From Glycine soja (lineage: Eukaryota; Streptophyta; Magnoliopsida; Fabales; Fabaceae), in NCBI RefSeq assembly GCF_004193775.1, contig NC_041002.1, forward strand, positions 36,925,112 through 36,989,111: a stretch of 64,000 nt of DNA, written 5' to 3'. The position numbers were made by a program, and so were the translations under genes. Position 1 is the stretch's first letter; every line of letters begins with the position of its first letter. Shown piece after piece: positions 1-10,252 of the stretch. The notes below the pieces were generated by a model that was given only the letters and a program-made list of their open reading frames with translations, was not told where the DNA came from and ran no database searches.

Positions 1-1230
1 ATTAGTATATTAATTATTAAAGTAAATTATACTTGTATCCCTGTGTTTTTCTCAATTGTATCTGATATTTCTATTTTCTTTTACATTATTTTTATCCCTT
101 TTTCTGTTAATGTCAATAATTAACGTCAATTAAAATAACCAAGTAGACAAAATTATCCTAAATATCTTTGTTACACTCGTATCCCCTGTGTTTTTCTCAA
201 ATTACATCCGATATCCTTCCCTTTTTTTACATTACTATTACCTTCATTCTGTTAATGTCGTTAACTAACGCCAATTAAAATATGTGAGTGAATATAATTG
301 CCCTAACATCTTTGTTAAATACTTAATAATAAATTAACAATTAACTCTGTAAATGGACTTTTCTTAAGACAATAACAATTTTTCCTTTAATATTTGATTC
401 TTACTTCATTGTTGCTAACACTAGAAGAAGATGCAACTTTTGATTAAGATATTATATCAAATACCTAGCCATCAAAAATAAATACTTCAAAGAAAAGAGT
501 TAAAAACACAAATGCAAGAGTAAAACACTAAAATTTGAAGCAAATGATTATATTGAATTAATAGGCATTGTTGTGAACATGCCTAACAAAAATACAACAA
601 CCAAACGATCTAACATGCATAAAAAATTGAACTAAGAAGAAGAAGAAGAAGAAGAAGACGACGGGTGTTAACACATGCGTACAAATAAGGTGAATTCACG
701 TCCAATTAGAGAAAAAAAGAAGAAGAAGAAAGAAGAGTGTTAACATATTTTAAAGTTGAAAATGATGTCATGCCTTTTATGGATTTAAGAGGAAGAAGAT
801 GTAGGTATTTTACACACAAATTTTCATTAAAAGTCATGTGACCAACATGTGTTTACTTTATGTTAAATCATTAAATAGTGTTTAGGAGAGAGGAGATCTA
901 AGTGTAATGTGAGCTAAATAATTAAGGGGATTTTGTGGGATGCAAAAAAGGAGGAGTATCGAGTGTAATTTGGAAAAAACACATGGGTGAGAGTAAGGAA
1001 GAAGATGAAAGTATTTTAAACTTAAATTTTTATTGAAAGTCATGTGACTAACATATGTCTACTTTCTGTTAAATTATTAAACGGTGTTTAGAAGAGAGGG
1101 AGTATGAATGTAATGTGAGCTAAACAATTCAAGATTTTTTTTAGGATGCAAAAAATGAAGGGATGTCAGGTACAATTTAAAAGAAAACAGAGAGTGAGCA
1201 AATGTAATTTACTCTAACTATTAATATACT
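1..1230. repeat. Nested long inverted repeat (MITE/MULE-like)
   Basis: The first about 80 bases pair as an imperfect reverse complement with about 1150-1230 (shared cores AGTAAATTA, TGTTTT, AATTGTA). A second forward copy of the motif at 171-225 pairs with 943-1000, around GTGTTTTT and CAAATTACA. Each arm therefore holds two direct copies of one motif and the arms are inverted. No ORF is seen; a GAA run lies at 631-658. This fits a long-TIR non-autonomous DNA transposon or nested pair; the left edge may lie outside the window, so no target-site duplication could be set. Confidence 0.55.
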
Positions 1231-1309
1231 ATATATTATACCTTTTTATAATATAATTAATGTAAAATATCTAACAACTATTTTAATGAGTCAATTACTA
1301 ATGGAACCT

Positions 1310-1779
1310 AAGGATGTAAATCAATCAAGTTATTCCTTAACTACTCGAGCGCGACTCATTAAATACTTGATTGAGCTCATTTGTTTAATTAAATAAACAA
1401 ACTCAAGCTTGAGATTGAACTCAATTATTTAAATGGGTCAAGCTCAAGTTTTACAAGCTCACATTAATAGCTTGTGAATAACTCGTTTATATATATACCA
1501 TAAAAAAATTAAAAAGCATATATAAGTTTCACAATATCATACCACATGTTTTATTCAAAAAAACATGTTTTATTAATTACTAAATTGATTAAGTTAAAAA
1601 ATAATTTAAGATTTTTTTTTGCAAATTAAAAAAATTAAGTTATAGATGAATTAAATCAGTCAAGCTCAAATTTTTAATTAGACTTGTTTAAATAAATGAG
1701 TCAAATTTGATATTTCCATTTTTTTGATAAACCAAACCTAATTTTTTAGTGTTGGACTAGTTGGACTCATTTACACCAT
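1310..1779. mobile_element. hAT-like MITE with 8-bp target duplication
   Basis: The ends are inverted: AAGGATGTAAAT at the left and ATTTACACCAT at the right. The element is flanked by tggaacct (1302-1309) and tggaaccc (1780-1787), a 7/8 match of the size hAT elements create. The inside is AT-rich with AGCTCAAG/CTCGAGC motifs and no coding capacity. Superfamily is inferred from duplication length only. Confidence 0.6.
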
Positions 1780-1797
1780 TGGAACCCGAATAATTAA

Positions 1798-2216
1798 GGG
1801 GGTGTTTGGTTTGATTGTTTTCTGTTTTTATTTTCACTGAAAACAAAAAATGATGATGAAAATGTGTTTGGTTTGATTTCTGAAAACATTTTCATTAAAA
1901 ATGAAAACAGAAAACAACAAGAAAATGAAAACAATAAAATCTCGTTTTTAGTGTTTTTACTTGAAAACAGAAACCTCATTTGCGTAAAATGAAATTGCGG
2001 TGGCAATTAATGTAATTTTAAACAAATCTAAAAATACAAAAGACAAGAAGTCAATATATTATAAATTTTCAGTATTTTTATTTCATGAAAACAACAAACA
2101 AGAAGTCAAACCAAACATGTTTTCAGAATTCTAATCTTTTGAAAATGAAAACAGTTTTTCAGAAAATGAAAATAAGAAATGAAAACATAAAATGAAAATG
2201 CAAACCAAACACACCC
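1798..2216. mobile_element. PIF/Harbinger-like MITE, 419 bp
   Basis: It starts GGGGGTGTTTGGTTTG and ends CAAACCAAACACACCC, an inverted terminal repeat, and is flanked on both sides by TAA (1795-1797 and 2217-2219), the TWA-type 3-bp duplication of PIF/Harbinger elements. The body is made of GAAAAC/TTTTC-rich repeats. The 70-codon antisense ORF here is compositional and is not annotated. Confidence 0.7.
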
Positions 2217-2219
2217 TAA

Positions 2220-2858
2220 GATATCCAAGTCTATTTTCCCTCAAATCACGACAAATATAATATATTATAATAATAAAGTGTAAATGTATTACATGAATAC
2301 TAATTGAGTGCTAACAATTTAATTTTCATTAAATAAATGTTATAAGAAAACATGGTAAAGTTTAATATTTTTTATCAGTAAAATATGTTTCTGAATTTTA
2401 GTGACGTTACATGCATATGATACTCTTAAAATTTTCATATATATAAGTAATACTTCTTTTATTTCAAACTATCTATTATTCTAGGAATTTTAGCTTGTTT
2501 TAAAATGTTTATTGATTTTAAAAAGTATAGTTAGCATTAGTTTTTCAATAATATATTTATTTATTAATGTCTCACATAAATATTTAACTACATTAGGTTA
2601 CATTTAATTTGTTTTTAAGTATTTGCTGGATGTGAAGTGGAACATCAAGTATAAATATAAAAGTTCAATATCATATAAGTGAAAAGAAGATTAGTAAACT
2701 TGAGTATTAAAGTTTTGGATTAAAGTGTGATGTGTTGCTTATGACTTATTCAAGTATATTTTTCCTATGTTTACCTTCCTTAGATGTACAACAATATTTT
2801 AATAAAAAAATATTTTATCAAAATAATTGATATTATTTTTTTCTTAACATATGTAGTT

Positions 2859-2912
<54 letters not shown>

Positions 2913-5900
2913 AATTCATCTAAATTGATTGAAAAATGTATATAAGTTGTTGTAAATTTTCTAATACCAAAATTCAATTCTTATTTATAAAAGAATATTA
3001 TTTTTTTAAAATGGATAAACTGAATATTTTTTATATGCATATGCATTTTTTATGTAGAATTTCACATTTTGGGTGTGAAAATATACTAATATTAATTTAA
3101 ACATTGAAATTACTTAATATTAAGAAAATATTAAGTGTATGTTTGATAGAGTAAAATTTTTTTTTTTTTAATTAAAACAAAATAAAAATGTAAATGTCAT
3201 AAAATTTTATTGTTCATTCACTTCTTTTATTTTTTTCCTCTACCAAACGGAGTGTAAAACAAAAAGGGAAAAAACATGACGTGCTGGACTTGTAGCTGCA
3301 AGAAAACATGTTTAAAGACACCTCTGAAATTCTAGAGGTTGACTATGAACTTTCAGGAAGTCATGGCGGCATATCCGCGAAGATTCCGGTGGAAAGATGA
3401 GCATAGCACTGCCAATTGCTATATATCTTACCATCTACGAACTAAATAGTATACAATACTAATCTTCAAGAAAAATTGTAATATTTATTTTCAAATTAAG
3501 GGTAAAGATTTAGATATATTAATTCAGTTAATTGGAAATGATGTATGGATTATTTTTAATTTTTATAAATAAAAATATAATTTTAATTTAATTTGGAGGA
3601 CGATGTTCTTTAGTATCCAGACAATAATATATTACTACCTTTGAAGGAAATAAACATACTAGAGATTGTTCGGCGAGGAAGGAAGAATGTGCAGCGTCGT
3701 TGACTTATTTTGTTATCAATCAATTAATCAGGAGTGATTGCTTTAACTTTACTAAATATTTGATATTTGAGTCCTTCATAAACAATTTCGTTAAATATTT
3801 ATAATTTTTTTTATTGTTTATAATAATTTTATTCAATTAAATAAAATTATTTCAAATATAAAATACTTATAGTCTATAAAAATTTATCAAATATAAATAA
3901 ATAAATATATTGATGAATAAAAATTCATTCCATTTTATAATCACCCAGGACAGGGGAAAAGTAAATTATAATTTAATACGTAAACGTTAAAAGAACTATT
4001 GTCATTATTATTATTATTGAAGAAAAATAAAATATATATTGAGTTCACGATAGTATTACAATTTGCAAGTCAAACATGGAGCAGTCACACGCAAGCGATG
4101 GCTTCCTGTCTGCGTCTCTATAGAAAAGTGGAATGGCGTATCTCATTTTTTCTTTTTCTTTTGTGTTTTTTTTTCCTTACTTTTCCTTGGTGCAGCAGTG
4201 TCTTGATCATATTATGATAACGAACTTCTAGGTTTAAGACTCATCATTAAAAAACTTTCAATATTCAGAAAAAGGATTTTAGATGATGTATCAACGTGAC
4301 AACCAAGCTTAAAGGTAAGAGAAATATTATATATAGTAATATACTTTATGATATATTTTTCGATACAATTTTTTCTTATTGATTAAAATTTATTAAAAAA
4401 ATATATAAAATTTTATAGTTTTTTATTTAATAAATCTTAGTTTTAATTTTTAATTAATACTAATAAACAGTGGGTGTGTTAAAACATATTTACCAATACT
4501 TCTAGAAATTCTATAAATTAATTAGAGTTATCCACCTTTTAGGCTTTGGTTGTTGCGATAGAAAATAAAGAATTTTTCACCCAAATAATGTAAAAAAAAT
4601 AAATATTTATCTAATAATATGTTCCAAAAATTATTTACTTTAATGATACAAAATAATATTCACCGTAAGAAATGGATTCCGATTTCTTAACCTGAATAGT
4701 GCTATTTTTTTAATTGATTTTTAAAATAAGTTTTTTGTTTTTTTTTAAACTGAGTTCAGAATGAGAATTTTGTGATAGATATATTTAGGCAGAAAATCAA
4801 TAGAAACAGAAGCAAAAGTTAAAGCAGCATCGTTCACCAATTTTTTATTATAAAAAAATGCAAGATTTATGAGTTAAAAATGTTAGTTTTATTGTTATAT
4901 TCATTCTATATTAAAATGGAACATGTTTTATTTATTTTATTTATCTAGTAAAAGAATTAGATCAATTAAATATATGCATTTTTCTTAAATTCTATTCTAA
5001 ATAAATTATATTTTCTTATAAATTAGTAAAATAAAAAATTAAAACAAAAAACAGTTAATTTTTTTTAAAAATCAATTTTGAAAAACAAAAAAAATACTAA
5101 AATAAATAATAAAAAAACCAAAAAAATAAAAATCAATTCTCATTCTAAGTTTTTTTTTTTAAAAAAAACCTAATATAGAAATCGGTTCTTAGAAAGAAAA
5201 AAAAAATAGATACCTTTATATATATTTTTTTGAAAAAAGAGACGTACGGTTTATTTACTTTATTATAACTATTATGTAGTTAACTTTTTTTTCTTATTTA
5301 TATAGTTCTTTATTGAATAATAATTTTGTTTTGGAGCATTATTAAATATATAAAGTTAAGACTAATGTTTTGTGTGCATAGAATACATGTATGATTTACC
5401 GAAGAAAATATTATTCGAACTCAGGTAGGATTATTATGTATGACAATTCTTATATTTATTCAATAATCTTAATAATAGTTATATGCTTATTTTTAAATAA
5501 TAAAATTACTTATTGATAAATTGTTGGTCCTAATGATCTGAAAAGTAAAATCTTGTGTTGCGAATGAATAAATAAGGTTAGAAGAAAAACTCTTACTAAA
5601 GGCTACTGAGATTTTTTTACGGATATTAATCATCAATAAAATTTATAGATATTTCATGTTAATGTTATATTGATCAACAAATGTAAAAATTACTTTCTTT
5701 CCAATTATATTACTAGATTTTGAAAAATATTGTAATACCAATATTTTCAATTTACATGTGTCGGACCTGTTTAAATATAATTTGCATATTATCTTTTTTC
5801 TTTTGATCGAACAAAATAAATGAATAATTAAAAATGGAATTTTTTTAAAAAAAAATTAATAAAGAATTAAAAGTTGTAAAAAAATGAAGGACTAAAAATT

Positions 5901-6279
5901 GAAATATGAAAAAATAAAATAACTAAAAACTTAATTAATCTTACTTTTCATATACCTGTGTTTATTATTTATTGCATAAAAATTTGTTTAATGTAAATAG
6001 TCTAACACGTGATATTTATTATTTAATATGTATAATTATTATTTTTTAAGTTTTGTTGTGATACGCTGTAAAAAAAAAATTTAGTTGTGATATACTGTAT
6101 ATTATGTTATTGTAAAAAAAAATACGGAAAATTGTTAGCCACAAGATCAGAGGTTTTTATTAGGCACTCCTAGCAAATATGAAAAAAAAAATTATACAAT
6201 CATCAAATAGTGTTATTTTTTTAATATACTTTAAAAAAATAATTAAAGATTATTATTTTTTAAAGTATATCTTAATCTC

Positions 6280-6334
<55 letters not shown>

Positions 6335-6646
6335 TTTATTTTAACGGTATAAATCAATATCAATATGTCCTCCACTTAACCCTTAGATTTTTATCGATGG
6401 AATTCTGGTAATTCAACCGTACATGTAAATTATTCTGCTTACAAAAGCCGATCGATTTTGGCATTATTCTTCCTTGTCGAAGTTCATGTTATCATGTAGG
6501 ATTACTAGGATACACCAACAAAAAAGAAAATAGCACTATATCAATAAACTGACAATTGAATAAGCTATTAATTTAAGTTATTGCTTGATCAATTAACAAT
6601 TGAAGAAAAACTTTTTAAAAAATAAATAAATAAAATTTGTTATAAT
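2220..6646. other. AT-rich intergenic DNA, no gene seen
   Basis: No ORF with coding character, splice pattern or family motif was found on either strand. (TA)n tracts lie at 2862-2906 and 6283-6331. Poly-A/T runs are common. A slightly less AT-rich patch at 3240-3420 and the 72-codon ORF at 3999 show no recognisable protein. Confidence 0.5.
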
Positions 6647-6670
6647 CGCTAGAAGGAGGGCTTGAACCTC

Positions 6671-6703
<33 letters not shown>

Positions 6704-6720
6704 AACTGAGCTATTCCAGC
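6647..6720 (-). tRNA. tRNA-Asn (anticodon GUU)
   Basis: On the - strand the sequence begins GCTGGAATAGCTCAG and folds as a full cloverleaf. The 7-bp acceptor stem GCTGGAA pairs with TTCTAGC (one G-U). The anticodon GTT is at 6684-6686 inside GGCTGTTAACC. The T arm is GGAGG-TTCAAGC-CCTCC, and G at 6647 is the discriminator base. A and B boxes look intact, no intron is present, and CCA is not encoded, as usual in eukaryotes. A TTTT run about 12 nt downstream on the - strand can end Pol III transcription; CAA trinucleotides lie just upstream, as is common for plant tRNA genes. It is the only intact RNA gene I see. Confidence 0.96.
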
Positions 6721-6814
6721 TTTCGAATATGATTGTTCATAATATATTATATAACAAAATTACTATTATGCATTGAATCGATGTGCCTCAAATAATCCTA
6801 ACCCACACCACATC

Positions 6815-7560
6815 AGCGATTAGGGAAGTTGAAATTGACAGAGTAAGGAAGGGGTGGATGAAGAAGATATTTGGGTTTGGACCGCAGATGTTTCAAGTAT
6901 TTATACTGTTAGATTGGTGTACAAAGTTATTGTGTCAAATGAAAATTTGGTAAAGGAGGAATTCTTTCAAAAAACTGTGGGCCAGAGGTGTTCCCCCAAA
7001 GGTACAATTTTTTGTTTGGAAATTATCACAAAAAGGCTTTCAGCTCTTCAAAATCTTGCACGACACGATATTATTTCACTAAATGAAAGCATATATGGCT
7101 TGAAAAATGACGACGCAACACAGTTTTTGGGTGAGGTACATAGTATGGATTAACATTTTGAGATGGTGGGATGTCAAACCTGTTACACAATGCAGTAAAG
7201 GATAGATTCTTGCCATTTTTTAGGTTTGTTGTGGACTAGGAAAGTGTCTAGAATTAAGTAGATGTCAGTATGGTATGCTACTTTACATGGGCTATCTGGG
7301 TATATAGCAAGAAATGCAGTGATGTTCTCAAATATCCACAAGGATGTAGATGAAATTGTAGAGTAGATGAAATTGTTGAGTAGATTAAATTCTATTCTTT
7401 ACGTTGCAATAAAGGCCAAAGTGGGTTTTTTGTGCCTTTCTCGAGTTGGTGTCTGCATTATTGTGTTTGGCAGATTTTGCATTATTGTGATTGGATGAAT
7501 GAAAGATGAGAATTTGTATGAGACTTGTTGGAGTGTTGGAGGAAAATGTGATGTGAAAGA
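6815..7560 (+). mobile_element. LINE 3'-end remnant (zf-RVT region)
   Basis: Across two frames it encodes DIWVWTADVSS..YTVRLVYK, then a 'W.RGVPPKVQFFVWKL' motif, then LQNLARHDIISLNESIYGL. This is the arrangement of the zinc-binding region after the reverse transcriptase of plant L1-type LINEs. Frameshifts and stops break it: the longest piece is 99 codons (6854-7153) and slips frame at the VPPKV motif. The same remnant occurs at 19.44 and 39.0 kb. It is non-functional. Confidence 0.7.
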
Positions 7561-7870
7561 ATTCCTTTTGACACCTCTGGGGAACACTTCTGGCCCACAT
7601 TTTTTTGAAAGAATTCCTCCTTTAGGAAATTTTCATTTGACACAATAGCTTTGTACGCCAATCTAATAGTATAAATACTTGAAACATCTGTAGTCCAAAC
7701 CCAAATATCTTCTTCATCCACCCCTTCCTTACCCCCTCAATTTCAACTTCTAACTCCTGTAGCAGATCATATTCCCATAATAGTGGCCGTTCATGAATAC
7801 TTTCCTTGCTCATCATGACCGCAACAAACACTACCTCCCATTATTTAACGTTGTCATGTCACTTAACAGC
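7561..7870 (-). mobile_element. Inverted second LINE remnant
   Basis: On the - strand this repeats the 5' part of the adjacent remnant (DIWVWTTDVSSIYTIRLAYK, then the ATGTGGGCCAGA region), breaking off right after the VPPKV-encoding segment where it meets the + copy head to head. Further upstream on - it includes sequence also seen at 38.9-39.0 kb. It is a dead fragment. Confidence 0.65.
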
Positions 7871-8340
7871 AGGAACTAAAAAAAAATTCTTTAAACATTA
7901 AGGATTAAAAAAAATAAAAAATAAGTTAAAAACATCTTATTTATAGGAATCAAAAAGTTATTTAAAACCTTTTATTATATCACAAATTTTTATCTTTTAA
8001 TTTTACAAATTGTTCTTCAAGTTATTGTACAAATTTATCCTTAAATTATAGACATTTTAACAGGCTTTATTTATATATAAAAAAGAGATAAGTTTAAAGA
8101 ATTAAACAATAAATACAATAGCCCACATATAGGGTCATTGATATTGCATTTCAATTAATTTCTATTTTTTTAATAGATAAAATGTTTATTTACCTTATTA
8201 CTAATATAATGTTTGCTAAATTAATATTTTTTTTAGTAACTTTTAATATTTTTTTTAAACTTTAACTTTTAGTTTCTTAAAAAAAATTCTTGAATGAGAT
8301 TAATCACTTTTACGTTGATCAATGAGATTAATCACTTTTG
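7871..8340. other. AT-rich spacer
   Basis: No gene is seen. The last 40 bases (about 8300-8340) match, in + orientation, the exon 1/intron 1 boundary of B-type copies (GTTGATCAATGAG), so the debris of a B-type copy begins here. Confidence 0.4.
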
Positions 8341-8354
8341 CATCTTTCTCAACT

Positions 8355-8620
8355 CCTATTGCTAGAGGGAGGAAGCCTAGCTGCACAAGGTGGAGCGCGT
8401 TTGAGAAATAGGGCAACATGAACAAGGTTGATCTTTTCCATTCCAAATGACTCTACTGTATTTGGTTGGTTAGTCTTTCACATTGTTGTTTATGGAATTT
8501 TCAGCAACGAAGAAGAAGAAGGAAGAGGAGTCTGGTGATCGATGAGAGATAACGTAGAGGAAATGAAAGTGCGGATACTCCTTACGGGAAAATTTATATT
8601 TTCTTTCAATTTGTTTAGTT
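8355..8620 (-). pseudogene. B-type LisH gene exon 1 and 5' flank, degenerate
   Basis: On the - strand the B-type start region is recognisable (ATG at 8481-8483 followed by AAGACTAACCAA), but the second codon is a TGA stop and about 35 bp of the LisH-encoding segment are missing between the GTTGCCCT and TTTCTCAAACG blocks. The 5' flank (GAAGAAGAAGG, GTCTGGTGATCGATGAGAG, up to about 8620) is the flank shared by all B-type copies. It is clearly non-coding. A short + oriented piece of the same locus abuts it at about 8300-8358. Confidence 0.75.
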
Positions 8621-9284
8621 CATTTATAAACAAAATAGTCACACACAAACACATGTTCATTTTTGTTATCCTACATTTATCAATTACTTTAATAGATAAT
8701 TTTATTAAATACTTATAATTCAAAAATATATTTTAACAACGCTCAACTATCAATGTTCAACTTTCAGTTACTAAATAATTGTTAGCTTTTAACTAAATTT
8801 TCCAGTTTACAACTATTTTTTTCCAAGCATAGCCTAACTAAATAATTTATGTTTGTTTGCTTTTTTTTTTTTTTTTTTTTTTTACTTAAAACTACTTTAA
8901 AATTATAGTTCAAAATAAGAACTTTGGAAGGCCTGATAACTATCATTCTTTTAGTTTTAAATTTTCTTTTCAGTTAACTACTATTTGGAAAAAATTGAAA
9001 TTGATTATCTCACTCAATGAAAGAATATATTTATAAAAAAATAAAAAATATATGTAAAATGAATGAAAATAATTTTAAAGATGATTTACATATAATTTAT
9101 TATATATAACATTTTTTAAGGCTTTAATGTATAGAATATTATTTAAAGAAATTTAAGTATAAATTACAGAAGTTTAGTAAACTGTTTAAAAGCTTCATTT
9201 TTTCAATAATATTTCTATAAGATAAAAAATAATTAATTAAAAAACATCATTAATGTCAAACTATATTAAAAGTAATTAAAAATA

Positions 9285-9324
<40 letters not shown>

Positions 9325-9969
9325 GTATATATATTATAATTAAGAACTTAAAAGCTTGACCACAAATTAAAAGTTATATAAAATTTTAAATCTAAATTAA
9401 ATTTGAATAATAAAAATCTTAAATACTTTACAATATCTAAATTTATTTCACTATTTATTTACTTATCTCAGGAATTTTTTTTATTTTATGTAATGAAAAA
9501 TAAAAAAAATATTTGAAATTTTAAAATAAATAATTTAAAACTTCATAATAAATAAACATAACTAAAAAAAACTAAATCCACTGAATTATTTAATAGTAAA
9601 TTCTAACATGTTTTGAGGCCTTTTGAAATTACACATAAATTTTACTCTTTTTTTACCATTACATTACAGCAACCTCTTATAAGGATACACATAATATGAT
9701 ATTTTTCAAATAATTAAGGGGTTAATATAATGTGTAAGTGGTATCAATATAATATATATAATGGATATAAATATAAGTGAGAAATAATTATATATTAATA
9801 GTTATACTGCCATCTAATCATAATCAAAAATAATTATATGTTTATTGACTTTTATAATATTTATTATAAAAATTATATTAATAATAAATTATTTTTGTAA
9901 TTTATTTACAAAAATCAGCAATATTGGGAAGTAATTTTCTTATTTAAAAGTTATTATAATTATTAATAG
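8621..9969. repeat. AT-rich module repeated in the cluster
   Basis: No gene is seen. The block from about 8880 to 9960 recurs in direct orientation at about 23.9-24.95 and 43.4-44.65 kb upstream of the other A-type genes. Part of it recurs inverted at about 18.97-19.43 and 38.15-38.6 kb. An (AT)n tract lies at 9289-9322. It marks the duplication units. Confidence 0.6.
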
Positions 9970-9980
9970 GAAACGGATTC
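9961..9980. other. Deletion junction upstream of A1
   Basis: A1 reads TTAATAGGA directly into AACGGATTC. At A2 and A3 these two blocks are separated by about 200 bp carrying a G-box and a TATA-like box. A1 has therefore lost its proximal promoter region, if those sites serve as one. Confidence 0.6.
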
Positions 9981-10069
9981 TTAAATTTTAATTCAGAATT
10001 TTTTAATGCAACAACCAGCCCGAATTCTAATAGGCAAAAATTAAAAAACTACTGTTCAAACTTGAAAGT

Positions 10070-10252
10070 ATGGCGGTGATTCATGATGGTTATCTTTTAG
10101 ATCTTTTTCGCGCCAAAATCCGTATTTCTTATCTTCCCATCCATTTAAATTTCATTTCTCTTTGGGAAGAAATTCTCTTTACCGGGAATCACACATCTGT
10201 TCTTCGTGGGAAGGAAAATGTGGAGGCAAGTGAAAGCCACAAGCCAAGATGA
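10070..10252 (+). CDS. Upstream ORF of A1 (60 codons)
   Basis: This ATG-initiated ORF (MAVIHDGYLLDLF...) starts 148 nt before the predicted main start of A1 and overlaps it in another frame, ending at TGA 10250-10252. The same uORF is conserved at A3 (44925-45107). At A2 it has become an in-frame N-terminal extension. The product matches nothing I know. Because it overlaps the main ATG it could lower LisH protein output; that role is inference. Confidence 0.4.
   Translation: MAVIHDGYLLDLFRAKIRISYLPIHLNFISLWEEILFTGNHTSVLRGKENVEASESHKPR

Noticed and set aside
3999..4217. 72-codon ORF with a hydrophobic end
   Set aside because: AT-rich, Leu/Phe-rich by composition, start in a TTATTATTATT run, no homologue recognised.
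6815..7870. Twin-priming 5' inversion of one LINE insertion
   Set aside because: Both arms contain the same segment of the LINE, so it is an inverted duplication and not a split of one copy.
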